Counted from the first letter of the stretch, positions 23,757 to 34,254 are shown. The stretch: 64,000 nucleotides of DNA from Piliocolobus tephrosceles (GCF_002776525.5 NC_045437.1:136820797-136884796); one strand, 5' to 3'. Notes: generated from the sequence alone by a model not told the origin. Translations and numbers: made by a program.

Positions 23757-23860
23757 GGAACAGTTTATAATGAAGAACCCGGAAATGTGCCATTTTGTCT
23801 CCGCTTTGCGGAGATCAAGCAATAGAGGTCGGCTAACTCCGGGCCTCATGGCTCCGGACA

Positions 23861-23917
23861 CTTAAATATTTACAATTACAATGTGCCAATTAAAAATAAA
23901 TTTAAAAAATTAAAAAA
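23861..23917 (+). mobile_element. L1M LINE, terminal 3' end
   Basis: Begins with the second CTTAAA, then 'tatttacaattacaatgtgc' and 'caattaaaaataaa' and an A-rich tail. This completes the plus-strand L1M that started at 10366. Confidence 0.8.
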
Positions 23918-25730
23918 GGCATGTATGCTCTAATGTTTTTGGGTATAGTGTTCTTTAAATATAAGTAGTTGAAATTGGTTAAATATGTTGGCCAAATATA
24001 CTGTATCCTTACTATTTTGGGCTACTCGCTCTATCAATTACTGTGAGTGGGTGTTAACATCTACTATGATGATAAAATTGTCTAACGTTTTTTATTGGTC
24101 TCAATTTTGTTTCACAGATATTGAAAATTTGTTATTAGGTGAGTGTACATTTATGATTATATGTCTTCTTGAAGAATTGGTGCTTTTATTCCTCTGAAAT
24201 GTATCTGATAATCTCTATTAATGCTTGTTGACATGAAGTCTGTTCCATATTAATACAACTCACACTTGCTTTCTTATGCTTACCCGTTGTGTGGTACGTT
24301 TCTCTTCATTTTCAGCCTGTTTTATATTTAAAATGAATATAAAATAATTGTTGCCTTTTATCAAGTGTGACAATGTCTGCCATTTAATTGGAGCATTTAA
24401 TTCAATTATCCATGATACAATTATTCATATGTATAGATTTAAATTTATCGTATTGCTATTTCTTCTCATTCTCTCTGTTCATTGTTTCTCCTTTCCCATT
24501 GAATGTTTCATGTTATTACATTCTATGCCCTCTATTTTTTAAAGACCTAAATCTGTATTATATTTTCAGTGTTTACTAAAGGGATTACAATATTTCCTTA
24601 ATTTGTAACAGTGTTATTTGAATTGCTACTGTACCACTTTACATTTAGTGTAAGAACTTTACAAGAGGATACTTTAATTTACCTAACTTCCCTCTTTTGT
24701 TCTATTTTTGTCATGTATTTTACTGATACATATGTTATAAACTCCACAGTACATTGTTATTATTCATGCTTACAAAAGTCAGACTTAAAATGTTAAAGAA
24801 ATAGAAATAATCTTTTAAAGTTATTTGTATATGTACAGTTCTCACTCCTCTTTATCATTTCCTATACATCAATATTTCCATCTGGTGTCATTTAACTTCA
24901 GCCTGAAGAATTTCCTTTCATATTTCTTTTCGTGTGGCTGTGCTGGCTTCAGATTCTCTCAGTTTTCATTTATCAGAAAATGTCTTTATTTTGTTCTCAT
25001 TTTTGAAAGGTATTTTTTATGGTATATAAAATTCTGGGATGGCAGTTTTCTTTTCCAGAACTTTAAAGATGTTTTTTATCCGTTTATTCTGGTCTCCATA
25101 TTTCTGTGAGAAGTCAATTATCATTTTTATTAGCATTTTCTTGTGCTTTGTGTGTCCATTTTCTCTAGCTCTCTTCAAGATTATTTCTTTATCTTTGGTT
25201 TTCAGATGTTTGTGGTGTACCTAGAGTTGAAAAAAACCTTGCCTGAGTTTTGTTGAACCTCCTGGATATGTGAAATATTAGATTAACTTAGATTAACTTT
25301 GGAAATAATTTGGCTATTATATCATCAGTTTTTTCTTCTGTCTCATTCTCTCTAGCCTCCTTTTAGATTCTGGTTACGCCATTTGGTATTGCTCCACAGA
25401 CTATCAAATATTATCAAGATTTCTTTCAATATATTTTCTCTCTGTGCTTCAGTTTGGATGATTTCTGTTTACCTTATTTCAAGTTTACTAATTCATTTTA
25501 TTGTATTGTTTAGTCTGCTATCAATTTCATCCAAATGAATTCTTATTTCTGATATTATGTTTTACTGGTGTAGGATGCCTGTTTCATTCTTCTTTTAGAG
25601 TTTACATATCTGTCCTGAAATTCCACAACTCTTCGATTATTTATATATCTTATCCTATAGATTTCAAAAACATATTTATCACTTTTTTTAAAACAATAAA
25701 TCTTTATTTGTTATATTCCTTTTCTGCATC
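23918..25730 (-). mobile_element. Old L1M LINE, reverse, fragment 4
   Basis: Antisense L1M covering the ORF2 start, inter-ORF region and ORF1: 'ttaggtgagtgtacatttatg', 'tatgtcttcttgaagaattgg', 'catttaattcaattatcc', 'aatttcctttcatatttctttt', 'tgtctttattttgttctc'. It continues fragment 3 on the other side of the inserted plus-strand L1M. Most of ORF2 between the fragments is missing. Phe/Ser-rich open frames here (for example 24825-25109) are antisense by-products. Confidence 0.7.
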
Positions 25731-26297
25731 TGTGATGGTTAATTTCATGTATCAACTTGACTGGGCTATGGGGTGCCCAGAAATTTGGTCAAATATGATT
25801 CTGGGTGTTACCGTGAAGGTGTTTTTGGATGAGATTAACATTTAAATCAATACACTGAGTAAATCAGATTGTCCTCCTTAATGAAGCTGAGCCTCATTCA
25901 ATTAGTTGAAGAACTGAATAGAACAAAAACCTAAGCCTTCCTTGAGTAAGACAGAATTCTTCTTGCTTGATGACCTTCAAACTGGAACATCAACTTTATC
26001 TGCCTTTGGACTTGAACAGAAACATTGGCTGTTCTGAACCTAGCAACCTTCAGACTGGAACTACACCATCAGTTTTCCTGGTTCTCAGGCCTTCAGACTC
26101 AGACTGGAATGAAATCGTTGGCTTTCTTGGGTCTCCAGCTTACCACCTCATGTTGTAGGTCTTGAGACTGGCCAGTTTTCATGCTAATGTGAGTCAATTC
26201 CTTATAATAAATCTCTATATATCTTTGTATACCCATATCATCTATATCTATATATCTCTATCTTCTATTGGGTTTGATTCTCCCAAGAACTCCAAGA
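25731..26297 (+). mobile_element. ERVL-type (MLT2-like) solo LTR
   Basis: Starts 'tgtgatggttaatttcatg' and contains 'caacttgactgggctatggg', 'tttttggatgagattaacatt' and 'gtgagtcaattccttataataaa' (AATAAA-type signal), then a TATC/TA-rich stretch and a diverged 'ctcccaagaactcc' end. Solo, with antisense L1M sequence on both sides. Confidence 0.75.
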
Positions 26298-27060
26298 TCT
26301 TGGTCATTTGTGGATCTCTTTCCCAGTTTCTTCTCCTTTCTAATAATTTTATAGTTGTATCCTAGAGATTTGAGATGATATGTTTTCCAGACTCTGTATT
26401 CTGTTATCTTCCTGTGAAGATAATTCAGTTTTATTTTATCAGGGAGTTAAATTACTGCCAGGGCACTTTGAACTTCGAAAGGTTTCATTTTATGCTTTGA
26501 TGAGGGGTCTATTTTGGGTTTATTCCTAGTACTAGGGTGAATCTCTTAGCCTTGGAATATGATCTTTCCTCTTAAGGCATGGCCCTTTTGAAGTTTCGAC
26601 GATAAGTCTGAGATGTTTACCAAAACCTTATAACTTGGTGAAATGTGAATTCCAAACTGTTTCTCCTGTGGTGCACAACTGCTTGGATTTCTCTTCTGCC
26701 CTTTTAGCCTTTCAGTGGCTATTTTCCATAAACTCTCTCCTCAGACCCCTCAGGTCAATAAGACCAGAGCTTTTTGCTTGAATTCTATCCACCAACATCT
26801 TACCACATGGATTGGAAAATGCCTTGAAGGTAAAATGCTAGTCATTGTGGATTTTAACCCGAAAGGTCTCATCCTTCAAGGTTTAAATTCCTTCCAGTTT
26901 CTGCTTGTTCTTGCTTGCTCTTTAGAGTTTTCAAGCTGTTGTTTAAAGGTATTTGCCAGAGTTTATAGTTGTTACTACTTGGGAGTTAGTGTCACACAAG
27001 CTGCTCTGCCTTTACTGAAATCCAGAAGTCCTTGGCCATTATTTTTATGTGTATGAAGTA
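26298..27060 (-). mobile_element. Old L1M LINE, reverse, 5' UTR (fragment 5)
   Basis: After the LTR, antisense L1M-like 5' sequence resumes ('ccagactctgtattctgttatcttcctgtgaaga', written here as overlapping words 'ccagactctgtattctg' and 'ttatcttcctgtgaag'). If correct, it is the 5' end of the outermost minus-strand L1M. Assignment is weaker than for the other fragments. Confidence 0.45.
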
Positions 27061-27140
27061 TTATGGATACAGTCACATTATAGAATGAATTATAATGTGG
27101 GAAGTGCTAACAAAAAGCATGTGTATATTTTTTATGATGG

Positions 27141-27507
27141 TACTGTGTTACTCTGTTTTGCATTGCTATAAAGAAGTACCTGAGGCTGGATAATTTGTAA
27201 AGAAAAGTGGTTTGTTTGTCTCACAGTTCCGCAGGCTGTACAAGAAGCATGGCACTAACATCTGCTTCTGGTCAGGACCTCAGGAAGCTTTTACTCATGG
27301 GGGAAGGTGAAGGGTGAGCAAGCATGTCACATGGCAAGAGAGAAAGGAAGAGAGAGAAGAGGGAGATTCCAGACTTTTTTGCAAACAGATCTCACATGCA
27401 CTCATTACCATGAGGAGAGCACCAAGCCATTCATGAGGGATCCACCCCCATGACCGAAACTTCCAAGATCGGCCTCACCTCCAACATTGGGGATCACATT
27501 TCACTAT
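27141..27507 (-). mobile_element. MST-type (MaLR) LTR, reverse, cut by gap
   Basis: Matches the reverse complement of an MST LTR: 'ttgcattgctataaagaagt', 'cctgaggctggataatttgt', 'ggctgtacaagaagcatggc', 'caccaagccattcatgaggg', 'ggggatcacatttcactat'. It is truncated exactly at the run of Ns, so its last roughly 50-60 bases (the LTR 5' end) are missing. Confidence 0.85.
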
Positions 27508-27517
27508 NNNNNNNNNN
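27508..27517. other. Assembly gap (10 N)
   Basis: Ten undetermined bases inside the MST LTR. The sequence after the gap (gaattaactcaccccagg) is not the expected LTR continuation, so real sequence of unknown length is missing. Confidence 0.99.
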
Positions 27518-27714
27518 GAATTAACTCACCCCAGGGATAAGTTAGGTTTCTCAGAGAAGATGTTATTTGAACTAGATATTGAAAAATGTGTACATGTTCA
27601 TCAGAAAGTAGAACTAAGGATATGTAAAAAAAAAAAAAACAAAACGTGAACTAAGTCAATGGCATGAAAAATGTTTGGCAAATAGTCTGTTGTGGCACAG
27701 AATGTAGGTTTAAA

Positions 27715-27855
27715 AAAGGATACTTAAAAGACACCTAGTCTAAACCCTCTTTACAACTGAGAAAGTTGAACTTCAAGGAATAGTCACCCAAGTAGTTAAT
27801 AAAAGAGTGAAGGACTTGAATCCATCATTAGGCTCCCAGCCAAGCCTTCTTTTGA
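27715..27855 (+). repeat. MIR-like fragment
   Basis: Shows the diverged MIR order 'ctttacaactgagaaagttga', 'agtcacccaagtagtt' and 'gaaggacttgaatccatc'. The rest of 27518-28170 holds nothing I recognise. Confidence 0.45.
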
Positions 27856-28170
27856 TCTCATCTTGTTATATATAGTATGCATTGGACTATGTATGGCAGT
27901 GTTATTGCTCCTAGGGCTGGTATCTATGAGCATCTCGTATCTAACCCTTTTCTACACAACCAACATCATCTCAGCCCACAAAGTGTTATCATCTCCGCTC
28001 TCGTGGTGTTCATGTCTTCATCCTAATCTTTGCTTTTGCTCTGTCTCATTCCTGGACAGTTTTCATTGCTCTCTTCTTTCTTCTCACAATTCCTTATGAC
28101 ACCTGAGGAGCATCTACTCTGTGCCATGAATTGTTCTAGACAATGAGATTACCAATATGAAAACAATATG

Positions 28171-28486
28171 CAGTCATATGTTACTTAACTTTGGGGATAC
28201 ATTCTGACAAATGCATTGTTAGGTGATTTTGTTATTGTAAAACATCATGGAGTGTACCTACACAAATCTAGATAGTAGAGCCTACTATACACCTAGGCTA
28301 TATGGAATAGGTTGCAACACGTTACTGTGTACTGAACACTGTAGGAAATTGTAACTCAATGGTAAGCACTTTTGTATCTAAACATAGGAAAAATACAGTA
28401 AAATTATGGTATTATAATCTTAAGAAACCACTGTCCTATATGCCATCCATCATTGACCAAAATGTCACTATGTGATGCATAATGTA
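28171..28486 (+). mobile_element. DNA transposon MITE (Tigger-like) with terminal inverted repeats
   Basis: Starts 'cagtcatatgttacttaact' and ends with the diverged inverse ('tgtgatgcataatgta'). The interior 'acacctaggctatatgg' and 'gtaggaaattgtaactcaatgg' matches a well-known non-autonomous DNA transposon. I place it with the Tigger/mariner group from memory, not certain. Confidence 0.65.
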
Positions 28487-28872
28487 GTTCCTGTCCTGCA
28501 AATGTGTGATGAGAGAAGGAGCATAATGCTCAAGTAACTATAAAAAGTCTTTGATTAGAAAAATACCAGGGGATGTGGAAATGTAGTAGAAAGGTACCCA
28601 ATCTATTTGGAATAGGTTGTGTGAATCACAGAAGACTTGCTGCAGGAAATGTTGTGCAGATTAAGATTCAAAGGAACCAGATGACAGGAGGGAGAAGGGA
28701 AGTGTTCTAAGTAGATGGAAGAGACAGTGAATGGGGTTTATTTGAGGAAACCAAAAGATGATTTAGCACGGATGAAACATGTGCTTTAATGAGATCTGAT
28801 AAGAAAGGATGTTGAAGAGGTGAGCATGAGCCAGCTCAGCAAGGGCCTAATAAGAAACAGTGAGGTATTTGG

Positions 28873-29210
28873 GCTGGGTGTGGTGGTTCATGCCTGTAAT
28901 CCCAGCACTTTGGGAGGCCGAGGCGGGTGGATCACCTGAGGTCAGGAGTTCAAGACCAGCATGACCAGTATGGCGGAACCCCGCCTGTACTAAAAATACA
29001 CAAGTTAGCTAGGTGTGATGGGGGGCGCCTATAATCCCAGCTACTTGGGAGGCTGAGGCAAGGGAATCACCTGAACCTGGGAGGCAGAGGTTGCAGTGAG
29101 CCAAGATCACACCACTGTGCATAGCCTGGGTGATAAAAGTGAGACTCCAACTAAAATAAATAAATAAATAAATAAATAAGTAAATAAATACATAAATGAA
29201 ATAAAGAAAG
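28873..29210 (+). mobile_element. Alu with 14-bp target-site duplication
   Basis: Full-length dimeric Alu with an AAAT-repeat tail (29151-29205). The word agtgaggtatttgg at 28859-28872 is repeated at 29211-29224, an exact target-site duplication. The right arm has a small deletion before 'atagcctggg'. Confidence 0.95.
29151..29205. repeat. (AAAT)n microsatellite in Alu tail
   Basis: About a dozen AAAT units with a few substitutions, derived from the Alu poly-A tail. Likely length-polymorphic. Confidence 0.9.
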
Positions 29211-30069
29211 AGTGAGGTATTTGGTCTTTATCTTGAGGGTAGTGGGGAGGTATTGAAGGCTTACACAGAAGATTGACTCACATTCTTGGCTCATCATTTG
29301 ATGCTGTGTAGGGACTGAATTGGAAATAACAACTGTGGGATCTGGAAGGCCTGTGAAAAGGCTATCACAGTGGTTAGGGAGGAGATGATTGTGCGGATTA
29401 GATGATGGCAATGGCAACGGTCACCTAACTGAGATAACTTTGGAGGAAAAAGTTTGCAAAATTTGCAATAAAGTGTATGTACATGTTAAAGAAAACAGAC
29501 AACGGCTCCCAAGATATTGACTTGAAAAACTAGGTACATGGTAGTACCACTTACTGAGATGGGGAAGACTAGGAAGGAACTGGATGGGGATGGTAGGTGG
29601 GGTCAAGAATTCTGTTTCGAACTGGTTATGTGTGATGCATCCATGAGTAAGACATCAAAGCGGGCCTGCTGATCCAGAGTCAAATTGGGAGCGAGTGCTC
29701 AGAGCAGGAGGTTGACTGTCTTATAGTGGCATTTAAAGTCACAGGATTATTTGAGATCACCTGGGGAGAGAGTATATACATGAAAGAAAATTCATAATCA
29801 GGGCCAACAGCACTGATGTGAGAGATAAAGAAGGAGGGTCCTCAAAGAGAATAGAAAGAAATAGTCAGGGAGGAAAGACCCTGCCTTTGAGTTTGTCAAT
29901 ACATGTTATAAAGACCCTGCGAAGACCTGAAGTGCGGGAACATTTTATTTAACACAGCTCTTCTTAAGCTTATTTCTTCATGAGATCCTAGAACTCCTAT
30001 TCAATTCTCCTTGAAAATGCACCTTAAAGTAACAGGAATTCTCAGACCCTGTATAAGAAATGATGTTCT

Positions 30070-30390
30070 GGCCGGGTGCAATGGGTCACGCCTGTAATCC
30101 CAGCACTTTGGGAGGCCGAGGTGAGCGGATGGCGAGGTCAGGAGTTCCAGACCAGCCTGAACAACATGGTGAAACCCTGTCTCTACTAAAAATACAAAAA
30201 TTAGCCAGGCGTGGTGGTGCAAGCATGTAATTCCAGCTACTCAGGAGGCTGAGGCAGGAGAACCACTTGAACCTGGGAGGCGGAGGTGGCAGTGAGCCAA
30301 GATCTTGCCACTGTACTCCAGTCTGGGCAACAGAGTGAGACTCCGTCTCAAACAAAACAAAACAAAAAACAAAAACAAAACAAAACAAAA
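30070..30390 (+). mobile_element. Alu (AluS-like), full length
   Basis: Complete dimeric Alu ('ggccgggtgcaatgggtcac' to 'gactccgtctca') with a CAAAA-type tail at about 30350-30390. Flanks aagaaatgatgttct and aagaaatggaaatcatgt are a diverged possible duplication. Confidence 0.93.
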
Positions 30391-30724
30391 GAAAGAAATG
30401 GAAATCATGTTTTACTTATCGGAGACAGTTGAGAAACACTCCCCTATGCAGGCTGAGAAACTGCTTCCAAAGAGAAAAAAAAAAAAGACATCGTAGTACT
30501 TGTGGAAGCCAGAACAAGTGGACAAAGGCTTAAGGCTTAAGAATTCTAGTTTCTTTAGGCAACATCTCTGATCATCAGATAGTGATATTTTGGTGTTCTG
30601 AGGATGGACTCTGAGGACCCTAAGATGGAAGGATGCCAGGATACAAGGATTTTTGTTTATTAATTTATTTTTAAAAATTTTCACAAGTAATTGTTTATAC
30701 ATGACCTTTTAGCAGATCCTGTGT

Positions 30725-30890
30725 TTTAAGAGCATGAACAATTTTGAAAGCAGGTTCTGTCATTCTCCCCACTTCACAGGTGAGCTACTTGAGGATTAAA
30801 GTGACTACGTAACTTGTACAGTGGAGAAATTTGAATTTGAACACAGGTCATCTGGCTCCAAGCCTATGATGAGAAATACCCTGCTGTACT
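30725..30890 (+). repeat. MIR SINE fragment
   Basis: Diverged MIR core with 'cccacttcacaggtgagct', 'agtgactacgtaacttgt' and 'aatttgaacacaggtcatctgg'. Confidence 0.6.
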
Positions 30891-31511
30891 TCCTGGTGGG
30901 CATCAAACCCGGACATGCTTTGTCTGTGCTGACCTGCTTTCCTTTCATCTCCCTTTGACTTGACTCTTGAGGTGAGGGGCTTGAAACCCCAGAGGGTGCT
31001 GATCTGGTTTTCTTTCTTTTTTTTTTTTTTTGAAAATTTCTGGGGCCCTTGATATTCCTGTCACAGGCAACTGCTTAAAAGGCTTATTATTTTTTTTTAA
31101 AGCACTCGATGCTTTGACTTTTAATAGTATCTCGATGTGGTTCAGACCCTTTCCCTGCTGGGCTTTAGCTTGGAAAATGCACTTGGCCCAGCTGAACTTC
31201 TGGATAGGGACCAGTGTCTGGGGGATGAGAGGTTTGGGATGAGAGGTTTCCAGCCCAGGGGGACAGCTGTATCAAACCCAGGCAGCCAACTCCTTTCCAC
31301 AGTCAGTCCTGCCTGACTTTGGGCTACAGCATACACTTTACTTCCAGGCAATGCTTTTCCAGTGACTCCTTCCTTTATGGTCTCCGAGCAGTGTGACTGG
31401 CCTTGGTGACTGCTTCTGTTGGTTTGCCTTGAGCCCTGGCATCCTGGTGCAGCTCCAGCTCTCTGTATGTGTGTGTTTAAATTTCCACATTTCCAGAGGC
31501 CTTCTTTTTTG
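30891..31511. other. No gene or recognised repeat
   Basis: No coding support. T-rich runs lie at about 31018-31032. The rest looks single-copy. Confidence 0.4.
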
Positions 31512-31573
31512 TTTTATATATATATTATAGATATAAAATATGGATATATTATATCTATATATCTATAATATAG
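31512..31573. repeat. AT-rich simple repeat in Alu tail
   Basis: An imperfect TATA/TATC-rich tract adjoining the 3' end of the following reverse Alu, probably grown from its A tail. Confidence 0.8.
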
Positions 31574-31869
31574 ATTTGAGATGGAGTCTTGCTGTGTTGC
31601 CCGGGCTGGAGTGCAGTGGCACACTCTCGGCTCACTGCAACCTCTGACTCCCAGGTTCAAGCAATTCTCCTACCTCAGTTTCCTGAGTAGCTGGTACTAC
31701 AGGCTTGTGCCACCACGCCTGGCTAACTTTTTGTATTTTTTAGTAGAGGCGAGGTTTCACCATCTGGCCATGCTGGCCAGGCTGGTCTTGAACTCCTGAC
31801 CTCAGGTTATCTGCCCATCTCAGCCTCCCGACATGCTGGGATTAAAGATGTGAGCCACCACGCCTGGCC
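31574..31869 (-). mobile_element. Alu, full length, reverse
   Basis: Reverse dimeric Alu from 'tttgagatggagtcttgctg' to 'gccaccacgcctggcc'. Unusually, a 14-base T run follows its 5' end at 31870-31883, probably part of the T-rich target site. Confidence 0.93.
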
Positions 31870-32009
31870 TTTTTTTTTTTTTTCATGACTTTTGAATGTC
31901 CTTTCATTGTGGCTGGTGCTGAATCTTTGTTCCCTGAATGTTTCTTTAGGTCTCAAATTTATCATCTATAAAATAAAGAGATTCGATTACGTGTACTCAC
32001 AGGTTTTTA

Positions 32010-32235
32010 AAAAAATAATGACAATAATGTGGCCAAAATTTCCTCAGGGTTTGCTATGTGCTGTATCTCCGTCCTTTTCATCCACTATCTCATTTAATTT
32101 TTCCAACGATCAGAAGAAGAAACTGAGAAAGAGAGAGATCAAAGTACTTGCCCAAGAATACACAACTCACAGGAAGCAGAGCTGGAGTTTGATTTCTGAC
32201 TGCAGAGACTTCATCATCATGCTCTGCTATCTGCA
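32010..32235 (+). repeat. MIR SINE
   Basis: Near-complete MIR order: 'gtttgctatgtgctgtatc', 'cactatctcatttaatttttcc', 'agaagaaactgagaaagag', 'acttgcccaagaatacaca', 'gagctggagtttgatttctg'. Confidence 0.75.
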
Positions 32236-32448
32236 CTTGTGAATGTAGTATAGGACGTTCAGCAGGGTTTGTTAGCTCCATTTCACAGATAGGACATGGG
32301 GGCCTTATGGCTCACAGAGGTAGGCAGCTGAAAGGGAACTTCAGAGCAGAGCTGCTGAACCTGGTATTTGTTGACACCTGTGGGAACAACAAATGGATTT
32401 TAGGCAGGTCCCATAATCTTAAAACTGAAACTTGGTGCGTGCATGCAC

Positions 32449-32474
32449 GTGTGTGTGAATGTGTGTGTGTGTTG
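32449..32474. repeat. (TG)n microsatellite, imperfect
   Basis: Short GT-rich run interrupted by GAAT. Confidence 0.8.
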
Positions 32475-32789
32475 TTTTCTGCATTGGGGATTTATTTTCC
32501 TTTATCAGATCTCAAAGGAGTAGTGACTCCCAAACACAAAATGCACAGTTATTCTTAACATTTTGGGGAGCCCGTCAAGAGTCTTATCAACATATGGATA
32601 CTATTCCAGCAAAGAACAAAACCAAACCAAAATAAAAACAAAAGAACCTTTGAGATGACTAGGGGATATCATCTTATTCTATAAAAGAGGGAATAGAGGC
32701 TTAGAGAAGAAAAGTGATTTGCTCACCCAGGGGAGGTTATGAAGTAATAATAGACTATCTGGAATAATAATATTATCTGTAGATTAATG

Positions 32790-33055
32790 GTGACAATAAT
32801 GATGATGAGGACAACAGCAGCAGCAACTGCTATTTACTGAGTACATAACACGTTCAAGGCACTGCTCTAAGCACTTTACGTGGATTATCTCGCTTAATTC
32901 TGACATCAACCCTGTGAGGCAATTATAATAATTAAAATGGTTTATAGATGAGGAAACCCAGGCATACAGAGGCTTAAGAGCCAAGTATCACATAGCTAGA
33001 AAGTGGCTGATGTGGTAACAGAGCCCAACCCTCTCGACTTCTATTCCACGACTCT
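32790..33055 (+). repeat. MIR SINE, near full length
   Basis: One of the best-preserved MIR copies: 'actgctatttactgagtac', 'ggcactgctctaagcactttac', 'atagatgaggaaacccaggc' and 'agctagaaagtggctgatgt' in order over about 260 bp. Confidence 0.85.
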
Positions 33056-33518
33056 TGTTGTTCTACACAAGAGACAGAAGGAAGCTGGGCTCCTTGCCCT
33101 GGAATCCTGAAGCCTGCTCTCATTGACAGGCTCACTTGTAGAAGTTGAGAGCATCCTTGTGTCAGTGTATCATGGCAGTATTTATTGCCAAAGGCCTCAT
33201 AGATGGTGGAAATGCCCTCATCTGGGAGGTGATTTCCCAGCCATCACTTGTAGTGACACATATAGATGAGACACATTTTCTTAACAAATAAGAATCTAAT
33301 GGATTAGGTCTTATCTAATTATGCATTTTGCATTAAGCTGTAGCATCTCCCTGCCCGACGCTGCTGGCATAATTAAACTTAATGTACTTTTAATGATGCC
33401 TTCTTAACTCAAGCATTCACACGCGATTAGCATCAAACAGGGATGAGTTGCCACAGGTCCAGGGGCTGTTTTTGACCAAGCCCCCTATGATAAGACTCAG
33501 GTTTAGATATGAATGATT
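33056..33518. other. No gene or recognised repeat
   Basis: Single-copy-looking sequence with no coding support. Confidence 0.4.
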
Positions 33519-33528
33519 CATTGATTTC

Positions 33529-33756
33529 TTTTCTTTTCTTTCTTTCTTTTTTTTTTTTTTTGAGACAGAGTTTCACCCTTGTTGCCCAGGCTGGAGTGCA
33601 ATGGTGTGGTCTTGTTCAGTTAATTTTTGTATTTTTAGTAGAGATGGGGTTTCACCATGTTAGCCAGACTCGTCTCAAACTCTTGACCTCAGGTGATCTG
33701 CCCGCCTCACCCTCCTAAAGTGCTGGGATTACAGGCATGAGCCATCGTGCCCGGCC
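33529..33756 (-). mobile_element. Alu, reverse, with internal deletion
   Basis: Reverse Alu of only about 228 bp. The sequence jumps from 'tggtgtggtcttgttca' to 'gttaatttttgtattttta', losing roughly 100 bases of the right arm. The word cattgatttc at 33519-33528 is repeated at 33757-33766, an exact target-site duplication, so the deletion is internal and not a truncated insertion. Confidence 0.93.
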
Positions 33757-33999
33757 CATTGATTTCAAGGTTTGCAAATATTCGCCTGGGGGGTGAAGAC
33801 GACTTGTAATGCTGGTCACTGTACTTTAAGTCAATAAACTGGTATCCTCTTCTAACCTGGCTTAAATTCCAGGTCTCAAGTCATTGAAACCAGTATGCAT
33901 TGTAAATTTTGTTTTGTTTAGACTGAGTTGTTGGATGGATAATAGGTATAGAAAAGGCTGGGGAGACCATGTGTGAGGGCAAGGGCATTCATTGTTTAG

Positions 34000-34130
34000 G
34001 GAGTCACATACCTAGGCTGTAGTAAGTTATACCCTCTCTTTGAGCCTCGCTTTATCTGTAAAATGAAAGGATTAAATTAAATGGCATTTAGGATGCTCTT
34101 CAGCTATAGAGATTATTACTTAAATATGAT
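34000..34130 (-). repeat. MIR SINE, reverse
   Basis: Antisense MIR with 'ctttgagcctcgctttatctgtaaaatg' split here as 'ctttgagcctcgctttat' and 'ctgtaaaatgaaagg', then 'attaaattaaatggcatt'. Confidence 0.6.
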
Positions 34131-34254
34131 CTCCCTGATGCTAGGCTCTCCCCTATCTCTAGTCCATCTTCCTTATTACTTCAACTAGTAACTTCCAAAA
34201 CAACAATCTATGTCACTCCCCATCCCTCAGAAATCCTCTAGAACAGCAAAACTC

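Larger units (their letters stand above)
23372..23860 (-). mobile_element. Solo endogenous retrovirus LTR, class II-like, CpG-rich
   Basis: On the minus strand it begins TGTCCGGAGCC and ends CGGGTCAAGACA, giving TGTC/GACA inverted ends over 489 bp. It is flanked by an exact 6-bp duplication (CTTAAA), the size usual for class II (betaretrovirus-like) elements. A TATA box lies at 23504-23512 and ATTAAA at 23486-23481, followed by a T/C-rich U5. The U3 carries a 21-22-bp CpG-dense array. No primer-binding site, gag, pol or env sequence is adjacent, so it is a recombined solo LTR. I cannot fix the subfamily. Orientation is the same as GRIA1. Confidence 0.85.
28500..29930 (+). repeat. Ancient interspersed repeat, family unassigned (copy B), split by Alu
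   Basis: The longest copy in the window. Blocks such as 'gcaagggcctaataag', 'ggtctttatcttgagggtag', 'agaagattgactcacattc', 'gcatttaaagtcacaggatt' and 'gagatcacctggggagagag' occur in the same order as in copies C and D. An Alu interrupts it at 28873-29210. No coding frame is preserved. Confidence 0.55.

Noticed and set aside
23372..23860. Full provirus next to the LTR
   Set aside because: L1 sequence directly abuts both ends with a 6-bp duplication. No primer-binding site or gag, pol or env sequence follows.
23562..23865. Overlapping Arg/Ala/Pro-rich and Gly/Arg-rich open frames on both strands
   Set aside because: They come from a CpG-rich tandem array whose 21-base period (with one 22-base unit) avoids stop codons on both strands. 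They lie in an LTR U3 and have no codon or motif support.
24348..25845. Phe/Ser/Leu-rich frames resembling membrane proteins
   Set aside because: They are the complement of A-rich L1M ORF sequence. Hydrophobicity follows from T-rich codons.
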